NCBI GenBank assembly: GCA_937879825.1
Contig: CALFMQ010000254.1
Span: 1-5,395 of the forward strand
Direction: 5' to 3'
Length of the DNA stretch: 5,395 nucleotides
DNA from: an uncultured Phycisphaerales bacterium
GTDB lineage: Bacteria > Planctomycetota > Phycisphaerae > Phycisphaerales > UBA1924
Shown in pieces: positions 1 through 5,395 of this stretch (the first letter of the stretch is position 1; each line of letters begins with the position of its first letter). The position numbers were made by a program, and so were the translations under genes. The notes below the pieces were generated by a model. It ran no database searches. It had not been told where the DNA came from and saw nothing but the letters and a program-made list of their open reading frames with translations.

Positions 1-182
1 TCCTCAAACTGGTTCAGTATGAACGGGGCCTTAAGGGTTGAGGTCGGGTCATACCGCCACCCCCAATCCGGGTCCCACACCGCCAACCCCCACGCCACCA
101 ACACGTTTACAAAGAACGCGACCACCAGCAGCACAGCCAGGCGCGCCAGCCGCCGCCGGATTGTCCTTTGCTCTCGCTTCAC
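1..182 (-). CDS. N-terminal fragment of an unidentified membrane-anchored or exported protein (3' end outside window)
   Basis: An open frame starts at a GTG (180-182) and runs without a stop to the left edge, giving 60 complete codons. The start is supported by GGAG at 190-193 on the minus strand, seven bases upstream, the best Shine-Dalgarno in the window. The protein begins with a strongly basic stretch (VKREQRTIRRRLAR) followed by one hydrophobic segment at about residues 13-34 (LAVLLVVAFFVNVLVAWGLA). A Trp/Asp/Pro-rich stretch (WDPDWGWRYDP) follows. Positive charges before the hydrophobic segment predict an N-in anchor or an uncleaved signal sequence, with the rest outside the cytoplasm; I see no convincing signal-peptidase site. 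It starts 28 bp after the CNNM stop, so it is probably co-transcribed with ybeY and the CNNM gene. I do not recognise the family, and no function can be given from 60 residues. Coding status is likely because start, SD, spacing and membrane signal agree. Confidence 0.72.
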   Translation of the reverse strand, partial: MKREQRTIRRRLARLAVLLVVAFFVNVLVAWGLAVWDPDWGWRYDPTSTLKAPFILNQFE

Positions 183-189
183 GCCCGCA

Positions 190-193
190 CTCC
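190..193 (-). promoter_or_regulatory. Shine-Dalgarno GGAG deciding the GTG start at 182
   Basis: On the minus strand GGAG lies seven bases before the GTG at 180-182, inside the 28-bp gap after the CNNM stop codon (211-213). It fixes the start of the truncated leftmost gene at a GTG rather than at a later codon. This is ideal spacing and the strongest ribosome-binding site visible in the window. Confidence 0.6.
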
Positions 194-210
194 GCGGCCC
201 CCGCGAATCC

Positions 211-1566
211 CTACTTCCCGCCCTCGCGACCGTTGCCGTTCGTGTCAAGAGCCGCCGCCTCGGCGCTCTCCGCCGCCGGTTCCACCGCCTCGATCCGCAG
301 CAGACTCACGCGCGTCGACTCCGCCTCCAGCACCGTCATCACGAATCCGTTGTGCGACACCGTCTCGCCGGGCTGGGGGATGTGCCCCAGCTCCGCCAGC
401 ACATACCCGCCCACCGTGTCGTAATCCTCGCTCTCGGGCAACTCGATGCCGATCGCCTCCAGCGCCTCATTCGCGTCTTCGATCGTGGCGCGCGCGTGCA
501 TCCGCGCGCTCCGCGTCGCCGCATCGACATAGATATCCGGCTCCGACTCGTCCTCCGGCTCGTACTCGTCGTAGATCTCGCCCACGATCTCCTCGAGAAT
601 GTCCTCGAAGGTGATCAGCCCCGTCGTGCCGCCGTACTCATCGAGCACGATCGCCATGTGCACCTTCCGCTGCTGCAACTCGACCAGCAACTCGTGCGCC
701 GACTTGCTCTCCGGAACGAACAGCGCCTCGCGCAGGATCGGCTTCAGGTGGAACGGCTTGTTCGGCACACCCAGGTACTTGAGCAGGTCCTTCGCGTACA
801 GAATCCCCGCGATGTGGTCGTAGTCGCCCTCGTACACCGGAATCCGCGAGTGCCCCGCCTTCTCGATGAAATCGCGGATGAACGCCAGATCGTCCGTCAG
901 CTCGAAGCCCTCGATCTCCGTGCGGGGCGTCATCATCTCCTCGACCGTCTTGCTCGACAGCCGCACGATCGACTCGATCATCTGCTTCTCGTAGTCCTGA
1001 AGCGTCCCCTCGCGCTCCGCCTCCGCCGCGACCGAGAGAAGCTCGTCCTCCGCCTCTTCCTTCTCCGTCACATGCGCTCGACCGGCCAGCCGCTCGATCG
1101 CCTTGTCAAGAAACGCCAGCGCGCGGAGCGGCGCCATGATCCCGTGCACGAACTTGATGAATCCCGGCGACGCGTGAATCAACCGCTCGCCCGCGTGCTC
1201 GGCGATCGAGATCGGCAGGATCACAAACAGCAGCACGATCAGCACGAGCGAAACACCGCCGCCGATGGCGAACGCGCCCACCGGGTGCATCGCCGCGCCC
1301 TCATCCTTGAGCAGCACGAGCGACTCCAGCGCGCCGTAGCACACCGCGCACACCAGGATCACCGCGCACAGCGACCGCAGCGCGCCCATCGACAGCGCGT
1401 ACGACTCCGAGTCGTTCACGATCGGGTCGATCGCCCCCGTCCCGCCGTTCTTCTCGCACAACTCCTCGAGCTTCCGCCACGAGAAATCGCCCAGCGCATA
1501 GTGCAGCGACGAGACGAATAGCCCGAACACAGCCACCACAACCGCGATCACCACATCGATCAACAT
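211..1566 (-). CDS. HlyC/CorC (CNNM/DUF21) family membrane protein with CBS pair and CorC_HlyC domain
   Basis: A 451-residue CNNM/CorC-type protein; characterised relatives are linked to Mg2+ (sometimes Co2+) efflux at the cytoplasmic membrane. Domain order is complete. The DUF21 membrane part spans about residues 1-160, with hydrophobic segments near 3-25, 62-86 and 95-123. An acidic linker (about 167-190) follows. The CBS pair covers about 211-335, opening with MMTPRTEI, containing SRIPVYEGDYDHIAGILYAKDLL (239-261, in parts) and closing with LDEYGGTTGLITFEDILEE (308-326). The CorC_HlyC domain is at about 356-426 (DYDTVGGYVLAELG). The tail is Ala/Glu- then Gly-rich. Family membership is secure from the CBS and C-terminal parts. 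The membrane core is unusual: the common S-x-S-E-x-A-L of helix 1 reads SSLHYAL (19-25), and the usual E-x-x-P-K of helix 3 reads VILPIS. Its ATG immediately follows the ybeY TAG with no spacer, and GGAG sits 12 bases upstream inside ybeY, so translation is probably coupled. Unlike E. coli CorC (YbeX), it keeps the DUF21 part. The transported ion is unknown. Confidence 0.93.
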   Translation of the reverse strand: MLIDVVIAVVVAVFGLFVSSLHYALGDFSWRKLEELCEKNGGTGAIDPIVNDSESYALSMGALRSLCAVILVCAVCYGALESLVLLKDEGAAMHPVGAFAIGGGVSLVLIVLLFVILPISIAEHAGERLIHASPGFIKFVHGIMAPLRALAFLDKAIERLAGRAHVTEKEEAEDELLSVAAEAEREGTLQDYEKQMIESIVRLSSKTVEEMMTPRTEIEGFELTDDLAFIRDFIEKAGHSRIPVYEGDYDHIAGILYAKDLLKYLGVPNKPFHLKPILREALFVPESKSAHELLVELQQRKVHMAIVLDEYGGTTGLITFEDILEEIVGEIYDEYEPEDESEPDIYVDAATRSARMHARATIEDANEALEAIGIELPESEDYDTVGGYVLAELGHIPQPGETVSHNGFVMTVLEAESTRVSLLRIEAVEPAAESAEAAALDTNGNGREGGK

Positions 1567-2196
1567 CTACGCTTGATTCTCCGTCACGCCCCCCGGCGCG
1601 AGTGTCGATGAGGTCCGCCCGATCGTGGGCGAGTCCGCCGCACCGGTCTGCGTCGCGTACGTCGCGCCCACGCCCAGCGCGGTCAGCACCTCATCCTCGA
1701 TCTCGTGCATCCGCGCCGCGTCCCGCTCGTCATGGTCGTCGTGCCCCATGCAGTGCACCACGCCGTGAATCACATACAACAGCAGTTCCCGCTCAACCCG
1801 AATCCCGCGCTGCCCCGCCTGCCGACGCGCCTCATCGACGCACACGAACAGGTCGGCATCGAGCACCGCCTCGTCCTCAGAGAGACTGAAGGTGATCACA
1901 TCCGTCGTGCCCGGCACGCCGCAGTACGCCTGGTGGGCCCGGCTCATCTCATCGTCATCCACGAGCCGCACCCGCACCCCGCCCGTCAGCCCGAGATGCG
2001 CCACCGCCGCGCGCGACATCGCCCCGAGCCACGACACGCCGCCTTCGGTCAGCAACCGGTTCGGATCGAGAATGACCGCCGCCTCTTCGGTTCCGGCCCG
2101 CGCATCAGCGCCGCCGGACCGACTAGGCCCCGGGTCGTCGGTCGACGAGGGTTCGTCCTCGCCGCGTTGCGTCACACTTCTGGGTTCTGCGTTCAT
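1567..2196 (-). CDS. ybeY: Endoribonuclease YbeY (rRNA maturation factor)
   Basis: A single-domain metal-dependent endoribonuclease of the UPF0054 family, acting in the cytoplasm in 16S rRNA 3'-end maturation and 70S ribosome quality control. The metal-site motif is HGVVHCMGHDDH, with candidate ligands H144, H148 and H155. The upstream family block GTTDVITFSL (96-105) matches the usual P-T-D-V-L-S-F, followed by the strand DADLFVCVDEA (113-123). The His spacing is H-x3-H-x6-H, one residue longer than the E. coli HGTLHLLGYDH, because of the extra Asp; D154 or H155 could be the third ligand. The Arg often found after the conserved Tyr (R59 in E. coli) is Cys92 here. At 209 residues it exceeds the usual 150-160 because of a 40-residue Ser/Asp/Gly-rich head and a 30-residue Ser/Thr/Gly-rich tail, both probably disordered. 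The ATG at 2196 has only a weak purine run (AAGAAA) upstream. A GTG at codon 8 is the only plausible alternative I found; codon 41 is GTC. TAG is directly followed by the CNNM ATG. Confidence 0.93.
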   Translation of the reverse strand: MNAEPRSVTQRGEDEPSSTDDPGPSRSGGADARAGTEEAAVILDPNRLLTEGGVSWLGAMSRAAVAHLGLTGGVRVRLVDDDEMSRAHQAYCGVPGTTDVITFSLSEDEAVLDADLFVCVDEARRQAGQRGIRVERELLLYVIHGVVHCMGHDDHDERDAARMHEIEDEVLTALGVGATYATQTGAADSPTIGRTSSTLAPGGVTENQA

Positions 2197-2212
2197 TGTC
2201 TGTTTCTTGGTC

Positions 2213-2229
2213 GGCCGGGTGCGCCGGCC
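2213..2229 (-). repeat. GC-rich perfect inverted repeat (hairpin) in the ybeY leader
   Basis: On the minus strand GGCCGG, loop CGCAC, CCGGCC form a perfect six-base-pair stem of G and C only. It ends 16 bases before the ybeY ATG, placing a stable hairpin just upstream of the ribosome-binding region, where it could influence translation or mRNA stability. No T run follows, so it is a poor terminator. In GC-rich DNA a stem of this size can arise by chance. Confidence 0.4.
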
Positions 2230-2259
2230 ACGCCAACGCCACCCGCACCCGTGCGTGTA

Positions 2260-2288
2260 AATCTAGGGGGAGAATCGCGCCCGGCCAA
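2260..2288 (-). promoter_or_regulatory. Candidate sigma70-type promoter for ybeY-CNNM block
   Basis: On the minus strand TTGGCC (2288-2283) and TAGATT (2265-2260) are separated by exactly 17 bases. Each hexamer matches the sigma70 consensus at four of six positions. This is the most AT-rich patch in the comEC-ybeY gap (continuing as TAGATTTACAC), so it is a sensible place for strand opening. Initiation a few bases downstream would give a leader of roughly 50-60 nt carrying the 2213-2229 hairpin. The weak -35 match and lack of experimental data keep confidence low. Confidence 0.3.
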
Positions 2289-2309
2289 GCCGAACCGCCA
2301 TTGTTCGGC
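2289..2309 (-). terminator. Hairpin just after the comEC stop; possible weak terminator or attenuator
   Basis: On the minus strand GCCGAAC, loop AATGGCG, GTTCGGC form a perfect seven-base-pair stem beginning two bases after the comEC TAA (2313-2311). Its position directly behind a stop codon, before the only large gap in the window, suggests transcript ending or 3'-end protection for the dehydrogenase-comEC message. Only two Ts follow (TTGGCC), so it is not a standard intrinsic terminator. The promoter candidate begins right at the base of the stem. Confidence 0.35.
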
Positions 2310-2310
2310 G

Positions 2311-4791
2311 TTAGTCCGGTAATCCGCCATCCCCGCCGCTCCGGAACGCCCAGCCGACAACCGCACCAGTCCGCATGACGCGAATCGTCACCGCCCCATC
2401 CCTCGCAGTCGCAAACCACGCCCGCCCCTCGCGCACCCCGGCCCACCGCGGGTCGTCCACCCGCGTGAACCCCGTCGACTGAACCACCAACCCCGGGTCC
2501 AGCGTCATCACGAAGTCCGCAGCGAACTCCCGCGCGCTCCCGTGATGCGGCGCCTCCATCGCGTCAACCCGAACGCCGCGAAGCGACGGCATCAAACCAT
2601 CCATCGCATCGCGCTCTATATCGCCCGTGAGCAGAACCGTTCTTTCGCCGCCATCCGTCGGCACCCGCGCCATCAGCACGATCGACGCATCATTGTCCTT
2701 CGCGAACGCCGCATCACCCGGCGGCCACAACACATCCATCGCCACATCACCCACCCCAATCGTGTCGCCGCGCGCCACCGTCCGCACCTCGATTCCCCGC
2801 GCCGCGAGTTCGCGCAGCAGATACGCGCTCGCGCCGCCCGCCTCCCCCGCCGCCTCGTCCAAGAACTGCTGCGTCGTGACGACCCGCCGCACACCCATCG
2901 GGCCCGCCGCATCAAGCAGCGCCGAGTAATGATCCGTGTCCGCGTGCGACACGATCACCGTCCGCACCGGTGCGCTCCCCAGCGCCCGCACCGCCTGAGG
3001 AATCGAACTCTCGCCCATCCCGAACCAGGTCGAGCCGCAATCAAACATCACCGCCTCATCGCCCGACCGCATCAAGTAACACGACCCATCCCCCACATCC
3101 AGCGCATCAACGCGCAGCACCTCCTCAGCCGGGAGCGACACGCCGAGAATCCGCCACCCGGTCCACGCCGCCACAATCGCCGTCAGCGCGATCGTCTTCC
3201 CGTCGCGCCACGACCCCCGCACCATCCACCACACGACCGCGCCCGTCGCCGCAACCGTCCACGGAATCGACAACCGCGGGAGCGACACCACGGCCCACGC
3301 CCGCGCATCCAGCGCCAGCACCATCGCCCGCAACCCGCCGCCCATCGCAAACACCACATCGTGCAGCGTCGCCTCCAGCGCCGGCACGGCCGCCGACACA
3401 ATCATCGACGCATACCCCGCCACAAGCGTCAGCGCCACAGGAATCGACAGCAGCACCGTCGCCGGCGCACCGAACGGCGTAAACACACCGAAGTGATACG
3501 CGGCCAACGGCGTCGTCACGCCCCACGCGCACAACGACGCCGCAAACGTTGTCTTCGCGCCGGACAACACCCATCGCCCCAGATGATCCTCCGCGTGCAG
3601 GTCCCGCTCGCCGAACAAGCGCTCCCGCAGGATCGGCGTAATGACCAGCAGCGCCGCCACCGCGCCGAAACTCAACTGGAATCCCGCCGAGAACAACTCA
3701 CTCGGCCTCCACACAAGCACCGCGATCGCCACCAGCGCGAGCGTGTTCAACCGGTCGTACCGCCTCCCGGCGCACTCCGCGCCGAGGAACGCACCCAGCA
3801 TCAGCGCGGCCCGCAGGATCGGCGCACGAGCCGGAATCAGCACCAGCGCCGCGATCAGCGTCACCAGCACCACCAGCGACTCCAGCCGCGGATGATCGCC
3901 GGTCAGCCGCAGCAGCAGTACCATCGCGCCCGCCACCAGACCCAGGTGCAGCCCCGAGATCGCCAGGATGTGCGCGATCCCCAACCGGCGGAACGCCGGG
4001 CCCGTCTGCCCGATGTCGTCGTCCCGCTGCCCGAGCAACAGCGCCGCCAGCAGCGCCCGCGTCTCACTCCGATCCGCGCTACCCTCATCCAGGAACGACA
4101 GCGCCTCGGCGCGCACCCCCTCAACGATCCCCGGCCGTGATGCATCCACGATCTCAATCAGTCCGGGCGACGCCAGCGACATCCGACCCCGGACATCCTG
4201 CTGCGCGTAGTACGCCGGCGCGTCGAAGCCGCCCGGGTTGCCCGGCGAGCGGAACCGCGACGCCAACCCCGTCAGCACCACGCGGTCACCCGTGTTCAGG
4301 CCGCCCGCCTCACCGCTGACTCTCACGAGCAGCCGACCCGTCACACGCCGCCAGCCGCCGTCGACCAGCATCATCCGCGTGCACCGGAGCGTGAACCGCG
4401 TCGCGATCGGGTCGTAGCGCGCAAAGGAGGCGAGCGATCCGCGCTGCGAGCGCGTCATCATCGGCGTCGACGCCACCACGCCCTCGACCTCCATCAGGGC
4501 CGGCGCATCGGGCAGGAAGCGCAGAATCGAGTCGCCCCGCACCGTGTGCGCCCGACCGCCGTACACCGCCAAGCCCATCCCCACACACGCGATCGACAGG
4601 AGAGCGGCACCACGGGCACCCCGCCCGGCGACAATCGCCAGCATCGCCAGCGCCCCCGAACCCAGGAACATCGCGGGCCCCACCGCCAGCCCGGGCAACG
4701 ACCGCGCGATACAGATGCCGACCGAGAACAGGACAGCCGCCCACAAAGCGCGCCGCGCCACACGCCCGCGCGGTGGGGCTCCCGTGCTCAT
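2311..4791 (-). CDS. comEC: ComEC/Rec2 family DNA-uptake channel protein with C-terminal metallo-beta-lactamase domain
   Basis: Inner-membrane channel family that passes single-stranded DNA into the cytoplasm during natural transformation. At 826 residues from the ATG at 4791 it has full length and the classic three-part layout. (i) N-terminal hydrophobic segments (about 14-77) are followed by the soluble OB-like DUF4131 part (about 100-215), with SRFRSPGNPGGFDAPAYYA (178-196). (ii) The Competence domain (about 244-550) has many membrane segments and the signature RRLGIAHILAISGLHLGL (268-285). (iii) The ComEC-type metallo-beta-lactamase domain (about 558-805) has LDVGDGSCYL (564-573), SHADTDH (615-621), NDASIVL (700-706), LTGD (721-724) and APHHGS (747-752). 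The zinc-site residues H616, D618, D620, H621 and D724 are present, so nuclease-type activity is possible. The later family motif with His (often GHPHP) reads RVDDPRW (777-783). The start at 4791 overlaps the dehydrogenase stop as ATGA. An in-frame ATG at 4836 would add 15 polar residues and a 49-bp overlap. Neither start has a clear SD, so coupled translation is likely. Confidence 0.93.
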   Translation of the reverse strand: MSTGAPPRGRVARRALWAAVLFSVGICIARSLPGLAVGPAMFLGSGALAMLAIVAGRGARGAALLSIACVGMGLAVYGGRAHTVRGDSILRFLPDAPALMEVEGVVASTPMMTRSQRGSLASFARYDPIATRFTLRCTRMMLVDGGWRRVTGRLLVRVSGEAGGLNTGDRVVLTGLASRFRSPGNPGGFDAPAYYAQQDVRGRMSLASPGLIEIVDASRPGIVEGVRAEALSFLDEGSADRSETRALLAALLLGQRDDDIGQTGPAFRRLGIAHILAISGLHLGLVAGAMVLLLRLTGDHPRLESLVVLVTLIAALVLIPARAPILRAALMLGAFLGAECAGRRYDRLNTLALVAIAVLVWRPSELFSAGFQLSFGAVAALLVITPILRERLFGERDLHAEDHLGRWVLSGAKTTFAASLCAWGVTTPLAAYHFGVFTPFGAPATVLLSIPVALTLVAGYASMIVSAAVPALEATLHDVVFAMGGGLRAMVLALDARAWAVVSLPRLSIPWTVAATGAVVWWMVRGSWRDGKTIALTAIVAAWTGWRILGVSLPAEEVLRVDALDVGDGSCYLMRSGDEAVMFDCGSTWFGMGESSIPQAVRALGSAPVRTVIVSHADTDHYSALLDAAGPMGVRRVVTTQQFLDEAAGEAGGASAYLLRELAARGIEVRTVARGDTIGVGDVAMDVLWPPGDAAFAKDNDASIVLMARVPTDGGERTVLLTGDIERDAMDGLMPSLRGVRVDAMEAPHHGSAREFAADFVMTLDPGLVVQSTGFTRVDDPRWAGVREGRAWFATARDGAVTIRVMRTGAVVGWAFRSGGDGGLPD
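4788..4791 (-). promoter_or_regulatory. ATGA stop-start overlap coupling the dehydrogenase gene and comEC
   Basis: On the minus strand the bases read ATGA: comEC ATG at 4791-4789 and dehydrogenase TGA at 4790-4788. No Shine-Dalgarno precedes this ATG (upstream reads GCCGCCTCGCG), so ribosomes finishing the dehydrogenase probably restart here. This favours the 4791 start over the in-frame ATG at 4836 and indicates that the two genes share a transcript. Confidence 0.6.
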
Positions 4792-5395
4792 CGCGAGGCG
4801 GCTTCGCTCTTCCGCGGCTTCAGCTGATCGAGCCATTCATGAGTGATCTCGTCGATCATCGGCTCGCCCGAGAGCATCCGGTTGAGGTTCGTCGCGATCA
4901 CCTCCACCGCGTGCTCCCAGTAATACGGGCTCGCGGCGCTGATGTGTGGCGTCACGATCACATTCGGCATCGTCCAAAGCGGCGACGCCGGCGGCAGCGG
5001 CTCGGTCGCGAACACATCCAGCCCCGCCGCCGCCAATCGGCCCCGACGCAGCGCATCGAGCATCGCGTTCTGGTTGACCACACCGCCGCGGCCCACATCG
5101 ATCAGCACCATGCCCGGACGCATCACCTTGAACTGACGCGCACCGATCAGGTCGTCCGTCGCGGGGATGCGGGGCGTCGCAACAATGATCGCGTCGCACA
5201 TCTCCATCAGGTCGTTGATCCGGTCCGTCGGGACCACCTGGTCCACATACATGTACGGGTTCGAAGGGTCCCGCCGCGTCGCGACCACCGTCACGCCGAA
5301 CGCCTTGAGCCGCTGGGCGATCTCCTGCCCGATGCAACCAACAGCGATCAGCCCGACCGTCGCGCCCGAGAGATTACGGATCTGCGGCGCGACAT
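4788..5395 (-). CDS. D-isomer-specific 2-hydroxyacid dehydrogenase, C-terminal part (5' end outside window)
   Basis: Cytoplasmic NAD(P)-dependent oxidoreductase of the phosphoglycerate dehydrogenase / glyoxylate-hydroxypyruvate reductase superfamily, interconverting a 2-oxoacid and a D-2-hydroxyacid. The frame stays open to the right edge and gives 201 visible residues: the nucleotide-binding domain and C-terminal return. The N-terminal catalytic segment is missing. The Rossmann loop is TVGLIAVGCIGQEIA (5316-5360), reading A-V-G-C-I-G where G-x-G-x-x-G is usual. After the second strand comes ATRRDP in place of the usual acidic residue; this basic pair suggests NADP(H) preference (inference). 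The catalytic triad is intact: Arg in IDVGRGGVVN (Arg codon 5088-5090), Glu in DVFATEPLP (5001-5003) and His in VTPHISA (4944-4946). No ACT domain follows; the protein ends in a polar tail (LKPRKSEAASR), which argues against a long serA-type enzyme. A GTG at 5292-5294 lies in the middle of the Rossmann fold and is not the start. Exact substrate cannot be told. Confidence 0.9.
   Translation of the reverse strand, partial: VAPQIRNLSGATVGLIAVGCIGQEIAQRLKAFGVTVVATRRDPSNPYMYVDQVVPTDRINDLMEMCDAIIVATPRIPATDDLIGARQFKVMRPGMVLIDVGRGGVVNQNAMLDALRRGRLAAAGLDVFATEPLPPASPLWTMPNVIVTPHISAASPYYWEHAVEVIATNLNRMLSGEPMIDEITHEWLDQLKPRKSEAASR

Noticed and set aside
19..1521. A 500-codon open frame on the plus strand
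   Set aside because: It lies antisense to the CNNM gene in GC-rich DNA. The translation is Arg/His/Leu-rich with no domain pattern, whereas the minus strand carries clear CBS and CorC motifs. It is a shadow of codon bias.
2243..2256. Short palindrome-like CGCACGGGTGCG just after the -10-like box
   Set aside because: It forms only a four-base-pair stem with a four-base loop in GC-rich DNA, which is too weak to annotate as an operator or hairpin.
1705..2322. A 205-codon plus-strand frame opposite ybeY reaching across the intergenic region
   Set aside because: Composition is His/Arg/Pro-rich as in the other antisense frames, and its extension through the gap follows from high GC and few stops. 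No ribosome-binding site or motif supports it.
2123..2446. A 107-codon minus-strand frame spanning the comEC-ybeY gap
   Set aside because: It overlaps the end of comEC and the start of ybeY in a different frame, has no recognisable domain, and its composition resembles frame-shifted coding sequence.
2542..4140. A 532-codon open frame on the plus strand opposite comEC
   Set aside because: The product is almost entirely Arg, His, Gln and Pro without hydrophobic core or known motif. The opposite strand encodes all ComEC signatures.
4792..4836. Upstream in-frame ATG at 4836 as the comEC start
   Set aside because: It would add a polar 15-residue head (MARSAEAAEERSRLA) that simply mirrors the dehydrogenase tail, with no better ribosome-binding site. 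The ATGA overlap at 4791 is the more usual arrangement.
1..5395. Search for CRISPR arrays, tRNA/rRNA genes, insertion sequences, attachment sites and toxin-antitoxin or defence modules
   Set aside because: No spaced direct repeats, no tRNA-like cloverleaf in the only gap, no transposase motifs or terminal inverted repeats, and every stretch over 300 bases is filled by a recognised gene.

Overview
This is a compact, GC-rich (clearly well above 60% by eye) bacterial chromosomal segment. All recognisable genes lie on the minus strand, so gene order runs from the right edge to the left edge. The mix of a divergent CNNM/DUF21 transporter, a YbeY with disordered tails and a large ComEC suggests a Planctomycetota-type genome, possibly Phycisphaerae. 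That assignment is a judgement from protein character, not from a marker gene.

Layout in transcription order: (1) positions 5395-4788, the C-terminal two thirds of a D-isomer-specific 2-hydroxyacid dehydrogenase, running off the right edge. (2) 4791-2311, a full ComEC/Rec2 DNA-uptake channel protein whose start overlaps the dehydrogenase stop as ATGA. (3) 2310-2197, a 114-bp intergenic stretch, the only real gap, with a hairpin just after the comEC stop, a candidate sigma70-like promoter and a second GC-rich hairpin before the next start. (4) 2196-1567, YbeY, the rRNA-maturation endoribonuclease. (5) 1566-211, a HlyC/CorC (CNNM) family membrane protein whose ATG directly abuts the ybeY stop (TAGATG). 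(6) 182-1, the N-terminus of a further membrane or exported protein, starting at a GTG behind a good Shine-Dalgarno and cut by the left edge.

The genes appear to form two transcriptional blocks: dehydrogenase-comEC, and ybeY-CNNM-membrane protein. The split is inferred from the gap, hairpin and promoter-like sequence. The ybeY-corC/CNNM pairing is a conserved bacterial neighbourhood, but the usual upstream partner (ybeZ/phoH or a 7TM-HD protein) is replaced here by comEC. I see no mobile element, CRISPR array, tRNA, rRNA or clear new defence-type system. The points worth checking are altered motifs inside otherwise recognisable proteins and the short intergenic region.
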